In this document: in pieces, positions 8,059 through 16,583 of the stretch
Layout: the number at the start of each line of letters is the position of its first letter
How positions within the stretch are numbered: position 1 is the first letter of the stretch
Assembly: GCF_000272105.2 (NCBI RefSeq)
Contig: NZ_AJZD02000070.1
Span: 1-43,183 of the forward strand
Length of the DNA stretch: 43,183 bases
Direction: 5' to 3'
From: Vibrio splendidus 12E03
Lineage (GTDB): Bacteria; Pseudomonadota; Gammaproteobacteria; Enterobacterales; Vibrionaceae
The notes under the pieces: generated by a model
Told to the model about the DNA's origin: nothing
Seen by the model: the letters and a program-made list of their open reading frames with translations, nothing else
Databases searched by the model: none
Position numbers and translations under genes: made by a program

Positions 8059-9426
8059 ATGAATTCGTTAAAACGAAAAGGTACTTTCTACACGCTTAAG
8101 AGTGATAAAAAGCCGCGTAAAGGCTCTGAACCTAAGATTATCCTTACGAGTTTCTTAGGCGTACTTATCCCCTCTGCAATATTGTTGACGATGCCTGTAT
8201 TCTCCGTGACAGGCCTAAGCTTTACGGATGCACTGTTTACAGCAACCTCGGCGATCAGTGTGACAGGTTTGGGTGTTGTCGATACGGGTGAGCATTTCAC
8301 CTTGGCGGGCAAAATCTTACTGATGTTCTTGATGCAAGTCGGCGGGTTAGGGCAGATGACCTTATCTGCAGTACTGCTATACATGTTCGGTGTTCGGTTA
8401 AGCCTTAAACAACAAGCACTCGCGAAAGAAGCGCTTGGCCAAGATCGTAAGATTAACCTTCGCAAATTAGTTAAGAAGATCATAATCTTTGCATTAGTGG
8501 CTGAATTTATCGGTTTTGTATTGCTCTGTTTCCGCTGGGTGCCTGAGATGGGATGGTCAACGGGTAGCTTTTATGCACTTTTTCATGCGATATCAGCATT
8601 CAACAACGCAGGTTTTGCACTGTTTTCAGACAGTATGATGAGTTTTGTTGATGATCCATTGGTGATCTTCACGTTAGCTGGTTTGTTTATTTTCGGTGGC
8701 TTAGGCTTCACAGTCGTCGGCGACCTATCGAGTAACTGGCGTAAAGGTTTTCGACATCTTCATTTACACACCAAGATTATGCTAACCGCCACTCCGACTC
8801 TATTGTTGGTAGGTACGGTATTGTTCTGGCTGTTGGAAAGAAATAACTCAGCAACCATGGAAGGATTATCGACTCAAGGGCAGTGGCTAGCCGCATTTTT
8901 CCAGTCGGCTAGTGCTCGTACTGCTGGCTTTAATAGTGTGGATTTGTCTCAGTACACTCAGCCTGCATTGTTGGTAATGATTGTACTGATGTTGATTGGT
9001 GCAGGTTCTACCTCAACAGGTGGTGGTATTAAGGTTTCGACCTTTGCAGTCGCTTTTGTCGCAACATGGACCTTCCTACGTCAGAAAAAGCACGTGGTGA
9101 TGTTTAAGCGCACTGTGACTTGGCAAGCGGTAACAAAGTCGTTGGCCATTATTGTGGTAAGTGGGGCGCTATTAACCACCGCGATGTTTTTGTTAATGCT
9201 TACTGAAAAGGCAGCGTTTGATCGAGTCATGTTTGAGGTGATTTCTGCCTTTGCAACGGTTGGTTTAACGGCTGGCTTAACCGCAAACCTGACTGAGCTC
9301 GGTAAATACATCATGATTGTTGTTATGGTGATTGGACGTATCGGTCCTTTGACCTTGGCTTATATGCTAGCTCGCCCAGAACCTTCCTTGTTGAAATATC
9401 CAGAAGACACGGTGTTGACTGGTTAA
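8059..9426 (+). CDS. ktrB: Na+-dependent K+ uptake channel subunit KtrB
   Basis: Inner-membrane K+ translocating subunit of the Trk/Ktr/HKT superfamily, 455 residues. It has the four M1-P-M2 repeats: the first P-loop contains SAISVTGLGVVDTG, the second HAISAFNNAGFALF, the third SASARTAGFNSVD and the fourth SAFATVGLTAGLT. Each has the selectivity glycine. The segment GAGSTSTGGGIKVSTF matches the intramembrane gating loop of the third repeat. With KtrA it forms the high-affinity K+ uptake system used after hyperosmotic stress. A ribosome site (AAGGTAA) precedes the ATG. Confidence 0.95.
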   Translation: MNSLKRKGTFYTLKSDKKPRKGSEPKIILTSFLGVLIPSAILLTMPVFSVTGLSFTDALFTATSAISVTGLGVVDTGEHFTLAGKILLMFLMQVGGLGQMTLSAVLLYMFGVRLSLKQQALAKEALGQDRKINLRKLVKKIIIFALVAEFIGFVLLCFRWVPEMGWSTGSFYALFHAISAFNNAGFALFSDSMMSFVDDPLVIFTLAGLFIFGGLGFTVVGDLSSNWRKGFRHLHLHTKIMLTATPTLLLVGTVLFWLLERNNSATMEGLSTQGQWLAAFFQSASARTAGFNSVDLSQYTQPALLVMIVLMLIGAGSTSTGGGIKVSTFAVAFVATWTFLRQKKHVVMFKRTVTWQAVTKSLAIIVVSGALLTTAMFLLMLTEKAAFDRVMFEVISAFATVGLTAGLTANLTELGKYIMIVVMVIGRIGPLTLAYMLARPEPSLLKYPEDTVLTG

Positions 9427-9465
9427 TTAGGTTCACGGGCTGATAAATAAAGCTCTGTCAATAAA

Positions 9466-9497
9466 AACAAAGCCAGCGATATGCTGGCTTTGTTGTC
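9466..9497. terminator. Bidirectional terminator between ktrB and msrAB
   Basis: A perfect 12-bp stem (9466-9477 with 9483-9494; AACAAAGCCAGC) and 5-nt loop, placed between convergent genes. Confidence 0.8.
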
Positions 9498-9524
9498 GTA
9501 GGCTGACCGTTAATTGCTGAATGC

Positions 9525-10667
9525 TTAGCCCTCAAACATCTCAACGTATTCTTCGTAGCCTTCTTCCGCTAATTTATCCGCAGGGATAAAGCGCATTGCG
9601 GCTGAGTTCATGCAGTAACGTAACCCTGTTGGTTTTGGACCATCTTTAAATACATGTCCCAGGTGAGAATCACCAAACTTACTGCGAACCTCTGTTCTTG
9701 GGTAAAGCAGTTTGTAGTCAGTAGTTGTGATGACATAAGCCTCGCTGATTGGCTGTGTAAAGCTCGGCCAGCCTGTACCTGACTTGTATTTGTCTTTTGA
9801 AGAGAACAACGGCTCACCAGTAACGATGTCGACGTAGATACCTTCCTGTTTGTTATCCCAGTATTTGTTATCAAACGGGCGTTCTGTCGCGTCATCTTGT
9901 GTTACATCGTACTGCAGTGCGGTTAGCTTCGCTTTGATCTCTGCATCAGACGGCTTGACGTAGGTCTTAGCATTAGCTGTCGCATTTTTGCTGTCGATGA
10001 TCTGACGGATAGTTTGTGGATTCTCTTTTCTATCGTCCCCGAAGATTTTATCTAAGTACTGGTCACGACCTGATGCGTAGCGGTAGTAGTTATAACGAAC
10101 TTTACTCTTCTTGTAATAGTCTTGGTGATAGTCTTCCGCTGGCCAGAATTTTTCAAATTCAATCAGTTCTGTTTTTAGTGGTTCACCAAAGATATTAGCT
10201 TTGTCGATCTCCATCATGAAGTTCTGAGCAACATCTTTTTGTGCTTGGTTATGATAGAAAATAGCTGGTCGATATTGAGGACCTCGGTCTACAAATGAAC
10301 CTTTGTCATCGGTTGGGTCGATGTGTCTGAAGAATTGGTCAAGAACCTGTTCATAGCTAACAACATCAGGGTTGTAAGTCACGTTGATCACTTCGATGTG
10401 ACCAGACTTGCCTGAGGATACTTGTTTGTAGGTTGGGTTTTCTAGTTTACCACCAGAGTACCCAGAGATAACGTCAGTGACGCCTGTCAGCTTTTCTAGG
10501 TCGGATTCTGTACACCAAAAACAACCACCAGCCAGTGTCGCGATTTCACTTTTACCTGAATTAGCTGTTTTATCCATTGTATTGGCAGTGCCAGTCTGGC
10601 TTACAAACAGCGAAATCAGTGGTAGCGCAACCACGAGTGATACCAATATTTTAGATAATTTATTCAT
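9525..10667 (-). CDS. msrAB: Periplasmic methionine sulfoxide reductase MsrA-MsrB fusion
   Basis: Repairs both S- and R-methionine sulfoxide. Residues 1-28 form a Sec signal peptide (hydrophobic [14 protein letters not shown], then TGTA-N), so it should act in the periplasm. The MsrA domain has GGCFWC (Cys49, Cys52), FFRHIDPTD and EDYHQDYY. The MsrB domain has [16 protein letters not shown] and [11 protein letters not shown] (catalytic Cys352). Only three cysteines exist in the whole 380-residue protein: the resolving cysteines usual in MsrA (SCGR; here ASGR) and in Neisseria-type MsrB (GCGWPSF; here GTGWPSF) are absent, as is the zinc CxxC pair of MsrB. No thioredoxin domain is fused. Confidence 0.94.
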   Translation of the reverse strand: MNKLSKILVSLVVALPLISLFVSQTGTANTMDKTANSGKSEIATLAGGCFWCTESDLEKLTGVTDVISGYSGGKLENPTYKQVSSGKSGHIEVINVTYNPDVVSYEQVLDQFFRHIDPTDDKGSFVDRGPQYRPAIFYHNQAQKDVAQNFMMEIDKANIFGEPLKTELIEFEKFWPAEDYHQDYYKKSKVRYNYYRYASGRDQYLDKIFGDDRKENPQTIRQIIDSKNATANAKTYVKPSDAEIKAKLTALQYDVTQDDATERPFDNKYWDNKQEGIYVDIVTGEPLFSSKDKYKSGTGWPSFTQPISEAYVITTTDYKLLYPRTEVRSKFGDSHLGHVFKDGPKPTGLRYCMNSAAMRFIPADKLAEEGYEEYVEMFEG

Positions 10668-10868
10668 AGATACCTCATCTTGACGTTCTTCTCATTCGAT
10701 TTTGAATGTACGAATAGAGACAGGTTTTAGATGGAAAAAATTGCATCATTCATGAAAAAAATATGTCATCGAGAAAATCTTGCTCATAAATGCCGCCAGT
10801 AGTAGGGTGTCGGTACTAACAATAAATAATAGACAGTGATGGCGGTTATCGGTCATCTAAGGAACTGT

Positions 10869-11267
10869 ATGCAAGCAGAAGTTAAATGGGTCGAAGGCTT
10901 TAAATTCTTAGGTCAATCTCAATCAGGTCACTCTGTCGTGATGGATGGAAGTGGTGGTGCTACTGCGCCAAGCCCGATGGAAATGGTGTTAATGGCTGCT
11001 GGTGGTTGTAGTTCTGTTGATGTGGTTGATGGTTTGAAATCTGCAGGCCAGAACATCACAGGCTGTAATGCAAAGCTGGATACCACACGTCGTGAAACCG
11101 CGCCAAAAATCTTTACTGTGATTAACATTCACTTTGAAGTATCGGGTGACAACCTTGATCCTGAGTTAGTTGCAAAAGTATGTGCTGACTCGCTAGAAAA
11201 ATACTGTTCAGTATGTCTAATGTTAGGTGCTGGCGTAGAAATGACTCACAGCTGGGAAATCGTTTAG
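10869..11267 (+). CDS. yhfA: OsmC-family protein, YhfA type
   Basis: A 132-residue OsmC/Ohr-superfamily protein. It matches E. coli YhfA along its length: MQAEVKWVEGFKFLGQS, SPMEMVLMAAGGCSSVDVV with the first family cysteine, and EKYCSVCLMLG with the second. OsmC/Ohr relatives use such a cysteine pair as thiol peroxidases; activity of the YhfA branch is not firmly established. The frame opens upstream at 10836, but AAGGA (10859-10863) is 5 nt before the ATG at 10869 and the family N-terminus starts there. It is divergent from msrAB across about 200 bp, which fits a shared oxidative-stress context without proving it. Confidence 0.88.
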   Translation: MQAEVKWVEGFKFLGQSQSGHSVVMDGSGGATAPSPMEMVLMAAGGCSSVDVVDGLKSAGQNITGCNAKLDTTRRETAPKIFTVINIHFEVSGDNLDPELVAKVCADSLEKYCSVCLMLGAGVEMTHSWEIV

Positions 11268-11333
11268 TTTTCGGATTGTACAGCTTGGCTTTGGGCCGTT
11301 ACTTTACGGCTTATTAGAAAGACAGATAAAGAA

Positions 11334-11366
11334 AAGGGCGGAGCATTTTGAGTGCTCCGCCCTTAT
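11334..11366. terminator. Bidirectional terminator between yhfA and the OmpA-family gene
   Basis: A 12-bp perfect stem (AAGGGCGGAGCA, 11334-11345 with 11353-11364) and 7-nt loop lie between convergent genes. Flanks are A/T-rich on both sides. Confidence 0.85.
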
Positions 11367-11390
11367 TATTTCGGCTAAGGTAGAGTGCTG

Positions 11391-12455
11391 TTATTCAGCA
11401 GTTTCTACGATAACTTCTTCAACTTGTACTTCTTCTTGGTATTCGAAACCAGGGATCGTTGCGTCGACACGACGGTTTTGAGCACGACCCTCAGCAGTAT
11501 CGTTTGTTGCTACTGGGTTTTCTTCACCTTCACCTGTAGCAGTAATACGGTCTGCTTCAATACCTTGCTCTTCGATGTATGCAGCTACAGCGGCAGCACG
11601 TTTCTTAGAGATCATCATGTTGTACTCAGCTGCACCTGTTGAATCGGTGTGACCAACTACATTGACTGACGATTGAGGGTAAGTTTGCAGCACTTCTACT
11701 AGTGGCATTAGAGCAGTTTCACCCTCAGTTGACAGTTCAGTGCTGTTTGTCTCAAACATGCCTTGAGAGAAGCTTTCAGTTTGCGCTTTAATTACAACAG
11801 TCTCTTCTTCAACTACAACGGCTTCAGGTTCTGCAATTGGTTCAGCTGGAGCCTGGGTTACCGCTGCCGCAGTAGCTACTGTTGCGGCTGAAGCTGTCGT
11901 GTTACCTGTACCGAAATTGTAGCTTAGACCAATGGTAACAAGGTTAGAGTTAAGGTCTTGGATAATCTTATCGTCAAAATCATCGAAGTATTGGTATTCA
12001 ACTCTAAGCGCCCAATCGTCTGAAAGCTGTTTCTCGGCACCGATACCTAAGGCTAAAACAACGTCGTCTTCGTCATCGTGCATGATGTAAGCAGGACCTG
12101 CTTTAAAGAAGATATCAAACTCTTGTTTAATCGCTAGTCGATACATTGGGCTTAAAGAAATGGCTACGATAGAATCGCTGTATCTTTGAGTCGCTCCGTT
12201 GTTGTTAAAGCTGGTTTCATAATCACCTAAGTAATCTGCATTCAATTCTAGAGCAATGTTATCGGTAAAGTTGTAACCACCGTAAATACCGCCCGCCACT
12301 GAATCATCTTCACAATCAATGTTGTCGATACAAGCGCTATCTAGCCAACCCATGCCAACTTTTGCGCCTACGTATGTCGTTGCGGCAATTGATGGAGCAG
12401 CAGCGAAACCTGAAGCAGCTATCACAGCACACATGATTTTTGACAATTTTTTCAT
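11391..12455 (-). CDS. OmpA-family outer-membrane protein
   Basis: Outer-membrane beta-barrel with a periplasmic peptidoglycan-binding domain, 354 residues. A Sec signal peptide ends near IAATTYVG. Residues ~22-185 form an OmpA-like eight-strand barrel with alternating aromatic/small strands, ending in SYNFG. A linker rich in Ala, Pro, Glu and Val follows (~185-225). The OmpA C-terminal domain then shows NVVGHTDSTGAAEYN and the terminal RAQNRRVDATI, which binds diaminopimelate in the family. The barrel has two nearby cysteines (ACIDNIDC), which could form a disulfide in the first loop. A further acidic tail (EVQVEEVIVETAE) extends past the usual end. Confidence 0.92.
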   Translation of the reverse strand: MKKLSKIMCAVIAASGFAAAPSIAATTYVGAKVGMGWLDSACIDNIDCEDDSVAGGIYGGYNFTDNIALELNADYLGDYETSFNNNGATQRYSDSIVAISLSPMYRLAIKQEFDIFFKAGPAYIMHDDEDDVVLALGIGAEKQLSDDWALRVEYQYFDDFDDKIIQDLNSNLVTIGLSYNFGTGNTTASAATVATAAAVTQAPAEPIAEPEAVVVEEETVVIKAQTESFSQGMFETNSTELSTEGETALMPLVEVLQTYPQSSVNVVGHTDSTGAAEYNMMISKKRAAAVAAYIEEQGIEADRITATGEGEENPVATNDTAEGRAQNRRVDATIPGFEYQEEVQVEEVIVETAE

Positions 12456-12703
12456 AATCTTATCCTTGGATTAACTCTTATTGTTATCTGAATGAGCCTT
12501 TAAAGCGACGACTTACTGATTGGGACACTGCAACAGTAGATCGTTCAAGGCGTAGATTCAGGTCGAACCTATCTTGGAACTGTTATTACATTGTTAGTGC
12601 AGTTGCTTATTATGGTCAATGAAATTGTTAAAAATTATATATTTAAGGTGCTATTTACAGAGGTTTTTGTCAATTAATTGCTGTCTCAAATGTTGGAAAA
12701 GAA
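12456..12703 (-). promoter_or_regulatory. Leader and promoter region of the OmpA-family gene
   Basis: This stretch without a gene lies between the OmpA-family start and the phnX terminator. It is AT-rich in its distal half and should hold the minus-strand promoter and a leader of the OmpA-family mRNA. I could not assign -35/-10 boxes with confidence, and saw no coding potential apart from chance frames. Confidence 0.4.
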
Positions 12704-12739
12704 GAAACCTCGTATCATTTTTAGGCAATACGAGGTTTC
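12704..12739 (-). terminator. Terminator of the phnW-pbfA-phnX operon
   Basis: A perfect 12-bp stem, GAAACCTCGTAT with ATACGAGGTTTC, and a 12-nt loop, followed on the minus strand by TTCTTTT. It lies about 50 bp after the phnX stop. Confidence 0.75.
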
Positions 12740-12787
12740 ATTTTCATGTGTACTGAATGTTTGGTTGAGGAATCTGGGGGATTACCG

Positions 12788-13606
12788 TTATGGGCGTTCA
12801 CCAACTAACAAACGTTTTTCAATATCTGCAATGACACCTGGTAGGTCTGCAATGGTATCGATTAGGTAGTGAGGGTTTGACTTGTTTAGCTTAAGGCTCG
12901 CTTTTTCTCGTGCTGCTGCCAGTGTTGTTTCGTCTGCATCTAAGTATTCTTGATACGTTAAGCCTGCTTCGTTGCCTGATAACACAAGACCTACCGTCCA
13001 CATGCCTGCGTTGTGACCCTCATCAATGCCCGGGGCTGCATCATCCACTTTCACACAGGCTGCAACGTTTGTTACGCCTAGGTCAATCACGTTTTTAAGT
13101 GCCATGAATGGTGCAGGGCGACCACCTTGAGGTAAGTCATCGGTTGCAACCACGTTGTCTGGACGATAGCCATAATCTGCTGCTGCAGGAATTAGAACAT
13201 CCATCACTTCACGTGGGTAACCGGAACAAGAACCGATTTTTACGTTTTTATCTTTTAGGTTATTCACTACTTCAATCGCGTTTAAAATTGGCGCTGCGTG
13301 GTCGGCTACTTTCGCTTTTTGAAGAGGCATAAATGCCGCGTAGATCGCGTCAACGTCTTCACTTGTCATCGAACGTCCAAACTGAGCCTTCCAACGAGCG
13401 TCAACAGCTGGAATTCCACCCACTGCTTGGATGTGGTCCCATTTGCCGATCCCCATAGGTTCACGCGCTTCTGCTAAGTCGATATCAAAGTCGAAACCTT
13501 GTCTGAATGCTTCAACGAAAATACTGGTTGGAGCAAATGATCCAAAATCAACGATAGTGCCAGCCCAGTCAAAGATAACTGCTTGGATAGGTGATGTTGT
13601 GTTCAT
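12788..13606 (-). CDS. phnX: Phosphonoacetaldehyde hydrolase (phosphonatase)
   Basis: HAD-superfamily enzyme that cleaves the C-P bond of phosphonoacetaldehyde to acetaldehyde and phosphate, the last step of hydrolytic aminoethylphosphonate breakdown. The catalytic nucleophile is Asp13 in FDWAGTIVD; the cap-domain Lys55 in MGIGKWDHI is the Schiff-base lysine that marks phosphonatases; SGYPREVM and [13 protein letters not shown] are HAD motifs II-IV. The length of 272 residues is normal. The start has AGGAC at good spacing. It is third in the minus-strand operon after phnW and pbfA. The 84-bp gap to pbfA contains a hairpin (13628-13654). Confidence 0.96.
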   Translation of the reverse strand: MNTTSPIQAVIFDWAGTIVDFGSFAPTSIFVEAFRQGFDFDIDLAEAREPMGIGKWDHIQAVGGIPAVDARWKAQFGRSMTSEDVDAIYAAFMPLQKAKVADHAAPILNAIEVVNNLKDKNVKIGSCSGYPREVMDVLIPAAADYGYRPDNVVATDDLPQGGRPAPFMALKNVIDLGVTNVAACVKVDDAAPGIDEGHNAGMWTVGLVLSGNEAGLTYQEYLDADETTLAAAREKASLKLNKSNPHYLIDTIADLPGVIADIEKRLLVGERP

Positions 13607-13627
13607 AGTCGTGTCCTATTTCTGTTC

Positions 13628-13654
13628 TCTCCCAGCTCAAGTTGTTCTGGGAGA
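13628..13654 (-). other. Hairpin between pbfA and phnX
   Basis: An 8-bp inverted repeat (TCTCCCAG with CTGGGAGA, 11-nt loop) without a following T-run. It could affect mRNA stability or processing between pbfA and phnX rather than terminate; this is inference. Confidence 0.4.
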
Positions 13655-13690
13655 CAAATGATTGTTTTAAGTTATTGGTTAGATGATGGT

Positions 13691-15130
13691 TTAAAGGTAC
13701 TCAAAGTCTTTGCAGACTTTTGCTATCGCTTTTTCGAATACAGACAGAGCGGCTTCTAGCTCGTTACGGCTGATGATCAATGGTGGGCTCAATTGAATCA
13801 CGTTACCTTGTGATACCTTAAAGCTCAGGCCATCGTTCAGACATTGGTAAAGTACTGCTTCTGCTTCATCGTACGCTCGGTTTTTGGTGATATGGTCAGT
13901 GACCAATTCCACTCCCCAAAGCAGGCCGATGCCGCGAACGTCACCAATGACTGGGTACTTCTCTTTCATTTGAAGCAGCTGTTCACGCACGAATGCGCTG
14001 TCCGCTTGTACTTTTTCAAGTAGGTTTTCTTGCTCAATCACTTCCATGGTGGCGAGTGCTGCCGCGCAACCAATTGGGCTTTTTTCGTGAGTGTAGTGAC
14101 CAAGAGAAACTTGCGCTGCCGTGTTGTATTTGTCTTTAGTGATCATGGCTGCGATTGGTACTAAGCCGCCGCCAAAACCTTTACCGATACAAAGAATGTC
14201 AGGTTCGATATCAAAAGCTTGGTGAGTGAACCATTCGCCACTACGACCCATACCGTTTGGAATATCGTCGATGATCAACATGACGTTATGCTTATCACAA
14301 ATCTCACGGATTCGCTTCCAGTAAGCTTTGCTTGGAACTTGAACGTCTGTGTTACGCACTGCTTCGGCAATGAAGGCACCAATGCCACCTTCTTTTTCAA
14401 TCACATATTCTAGGTAATCGGCGTAGTGCACATCACATGCCGTATCATTGTTATCGCCTGAGTTTTGCCCGCAACGCGATAAAGAGACATTAAGGGGAAA
14501 AGCACCACGATAGGAAACCGCGGGTGGAATGCGTTCTACGCCAGCCATTAATGGCCCCATGCCTTCGCGGAAACAAGCTTCGCCACCTACTGAAATTGCA
14601 TCGAGTGACGCGCCATGGAATGAGTCCCACAATGACACTACTTTGAAATTGTTGGTGACATGTCTAGCAAGTTTTAGCGCCATGCCGATCACTGATGTGC
14701 CACCGGGAGCAAACAACACGCGATTCAAATCACCACCGCAGATCTGTGTGAGTTTTTCAGCGCACTGAACCGCAGTTTCATTGGTGAAGCGACGTGGTGA
14801 AAACGGCAATGACGCCATTTGTTGAGTCACTTTATTGATGATGTGGGGATGACCATAGCCTAGTTGATGAACATTGTTGCCGTGAAAGTCCATGTACTTC
14901 TTGCCTGACGTATCTTGTATGTAGATGCCTTCTGCGGCTTCAAGTGTATCTAGACAAGGCGTTGACATGGCTTGATGAAGAAATACGTCAGAATCACGTT
15001 TTAACATCGCTTGAGTCGCGTCATCGTTTAGTGATTCGTTCCATTTTTCGCGTGCTGGTGTGGTGTTCACATCACCTTCACTTCGAAAGTGCGCCGCGTT
15101 CACCACTGGCTCTTGGTTAGTTATCGTCAT
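13691..15130 (-). CDS. pbfA: (R)-1-hydroxy-2-aminoethylphosphonate ammonia-lyase (PbfA), class III PLP enzyme
   Basis: PLP enzyme of the class III aminotransferase fold, 479 residues. Annotation tools would call it an aspartate aminotransferase family protein, but its place between phnW and phnX matches PbfA, described from Vibrio splendidus as converting (R)-1-hydroxy-2-aminoethylphosphonate to phosphonoacetaldehyde and ammonia. Lys317 in CIGKGFGGG is the PLP lysine. The usual transaminase DEV(Q)xGxGRTG reads DDIPNGMGRSG (288-298), a marker of a non-standard reaction, as in the related ethanolamine-phosphate lyases. Its ATG overlaps the phnW stop by one base (TAATG), so translation is coupled. 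The function call rests on context and recall of the published enzyme; a sequence comparison would settle it. Confidence 0.87.
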   Translation of the reverse strand: MTITNQEPVVNAAHFRSEGDVNTTPAREKWNESLNDDATQAMLKRDSDVFLHQAMSTPCLDTLEAAEGIYIQDTSGKKYMDFHGNNVHQLGYGHPHIINKVTQQMASLPFSPRRFTNETAVQCAEKLTQICGGDLNRVLFAPGGTSVIGMALKLARHVTNNFKVVSLWDSFHGASLDAISVGGEACFREGMGPLMAGVERIPPAVSYRGAFPLNVSLSRCGQNSGDNNDTACDVHYADYLEYVIEKEGGIGAFIAEAVRNTDVQVPSKAYWKRIREICDKHNVMLIIDDIPNGMGRSGEWFTHQAFDIEPDILCIGKGFGGGLVPIAAMITKDKYNTAAQVSLGHYTHEKSPIGCAAALATMEVIEQENLLEKVQADSAFVREQLLQMKEKYPVIGDVRGIGLLWGVELVTDHITKNRAYDEAEAVLYQCLNDGLSFKVSQGNVIQLSPPLIISRNELEAALSVFEKAIAKVCKDFEYL

Positions 15131-16233
15131 TACTTGATATCCCAGTACATAGCATTCTTAACTGCGCCAATGAGAGCTTCAATGTCTGATGGGTACACTT
15201 CACCGATGTTACCGATCCGGAAGCAGTCTGCATTTGAAACCTTGCCCGGGTAAATCACAAACCCTTGTTCTTTCAAACGGTCATAGAACGCCTTGAATTG
15301 GTAATCGCTATGAGTTGGAGAATAGAAAGAGGTGATGATAGGTGAATGAAGATCATCATTTAGCAGAGGTTCAAAACCAAGAGAGCGCATACCTACAACC
15401 AATGTGGTTTGGTTGGTTTGGTAGCGACTATGACGAGCTTCGATGCCGCCTTCTTGTTCCAATTCAAGTAGAGCTTGGTAGAAAGCGCGCACCGTATGAG
15501 TCGGAGAGGTGAAGCGCCATTTCCCATGGTTGCTTTCCATGCAGTGCCATTGGTCAAATAAATCAAGGCTTAATGAGCGAGCTTGGCCTTTGCACTTTTC
15601 CAGTTCTGATTGCTTGGCAATAACAAAGCCGAACCCCGGCACACCTTGAATACACTTGTTTGCCGAGCTGATCATGTAGTCGATGCCTAAGTCAGCAATA
15701 TCCATCGGGATGCCGCCAAAGCTAGACATAGCATCAAGAATGACGGTTTTGTTGTGCTGTTTTGCCAATTTGGCAATGTCTTCAATTGGATTCAGCATGC
15801 CAGTGGTGGTCTCACAGTGCACAATCGCAACGTGAGTAATGTCTGAATCCATGGCCAATGCCGTTTCCATTTCGTTCAAGTCAGGCTGTGATGTTTCACC
15901 TGGGGAAACGACATGGCATGGAATGTTTAAATAGTCTGCGATTTGAGCAATACGAGCACCATACGCACCGTTATCAACAACAAGAAGTTTACCGTTGTTA
16001 GAGATAACGCTACCGATTGTTGCTTCAACTGAAGCAGTGCCGCTGCCTTGCATTAATACACTTGTATATCCCGCCTGCTTAGTCGCCAAAGTCACAAGCT
16101 TGCTACGAATTACTTCAACAACGTCTTTGTTGTACTCGTCATCCCAAGTACACCAATCTTTTAGCATCGCTTGGCGAACGGTTTCAGAAGTAGATAGAGG
16201 ACCCGGTGTCAGCAGTAAGTATTCGTTTCTCAT
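15130..16233 (-). CDS. phnW: 2-aminoethylphosphonate:pyruvate transaminase
   Basis: Class V PLP transaminase that turns 2-aminoethylphosphonate plus pyruvate into phosphonoacetaldehyde and alanine. [11 protein letters not shown] at the N-terminus, DAMSSFGG and the PLP lysine Lys193 in [16 protein letters not shown] are characteristic. With the ATG at 16233 the protein has 367 residues, the normal PhnW length; the frame also has an upstream TTG at 16239, which I rejected. First gene of the minus-strand operon, divergent from phnS. A palindrome related to the PhnR-type operator (16257-16270) lies 24 nt upstream of the start. Confidence 0.96.
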   Translation of the reverse strand: MRNEYLLLTPGPLSTSETVRQAMLKDWCTWDDEYNKDVVEVIRSKLVTLATKQAGYTSVLMQGSGTASVEATIGSVISNNGKLLVVDNGAYGARIAQIADYLNIPCHVVSPGETSQPDLNEMETALAMDSDITHVAIVHCETTTGMLNPIEDIAKLAKQHNKTVILDAMSSFGGIPMDIADLGIDYMISSANKCIQGVPGFGFVIAKQSELEKCKGQARSLSLDLFDQWHCMESNHGKWRFTSPTHTVRAFYQALLELEQEGGIEARHSRYQTNQTTLVVGMRSLGFEPLLNDDLHSPIITSFYSPTHSDYQFKAFYDRLKEQGFVIYPGKVSNADCFRIGNIGEVYPSDIEALIGAVKNAMYWDIK

Positions 16234-16256
16234 GTTCAATTCTCGTTATTTGCATT

Positions 16257-16270
16257 TTGGACTATACCAA
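16257..16270. promoter_or_regulatory. Candidate PhnR operator upstream of phnW
   Basis: TTGGACTATACCAA matches the palindrome TTGGTATATACCAA seen before phnT with two mismatches. It lies 24 nt before the phnW ATG, where a bound repressor would block transcription or early elongation. The GT-N-TA-N-AC pattern is that of HutC-type GntR regulators. Confidence 0.55.
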
Positions 16271-16398
16271 TATTTGCGGTTACTTTAACAACCAATTTAA
16301 ACCGTCGTAAATAGCCCAAACGTTATTTTCACAAAAGCTTCATATTCAAATTTGTCACTTGTGTTGAGAAATTTCCCGATCTTTAAATTGCCATTTTT

Positions 16399-16431
16399 TG
16401 TTCATTTAATCGTCATAAAAGCCAGTTAGCT
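16399..16431 (+). promoter_or_regulatory. Possible Pho-box units before phnS
   Basis: Three consecutive 11-mers, TGTTCATTTAA, TCGTCATAAAA and GCCAGTTAGCT, resemble degenerate PhoB half-sites (CTGTCAT plus four A/T-rich bases). The middle unit is the best. They precede a palindrome by 14 bp, the same arrangement as before phnT. Alone this match is weak. Confidence 0.4.
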
Positions 16432-16444
16432 TAATACTCGAAAT

Positions 16445-16458
16445 CTGGTGCATACCAA
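16445..16458. promoter_or_regulatory. Candidate PhnR operator upstream of phnS
   Basis: CTGGTGCATACCAA keeps the TGGT...ACCA arms of the phnT-site palindrome but departs in the centre. It lies about 126 bp before phnS. With the site at 16257 it brackets the 350-bp divergent promoter region (16234-16583), which otherwise has AT-rich sequence and no gene. Confidence 0.45.
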
Positions 16459-16583
16459 TGTGAGGGTCTGTGCTAATAACCTAAATGAATTTATGGATAT
16501 AGAAGCCTCTAGATGGAGCTTCTAGCCTTAACAACTTTAACCTTGGCAATTCCTAACCTTGGCATCGGGCCTGACTGGAGAAA

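Noticed and set aside
11385..11642. Plus-strand frame opposite the OmpA-family C-terminus
   Set aside because: Low-complexity Phe/Cys/Ser shadow of a well-supported gene on the other strand.
13691..15130. Ordinary aspartate or ornithine aminotransferase
   Set aside because: The altered DEV motif and the tight phnW-phnX context fit a phosphonate lyase better; kept as an alternative only.
16234..16239. Upstream TTG start for phnW
   Set aside because: The ATG at 16233 gives the normal 367-residue PhnW N-terminus.
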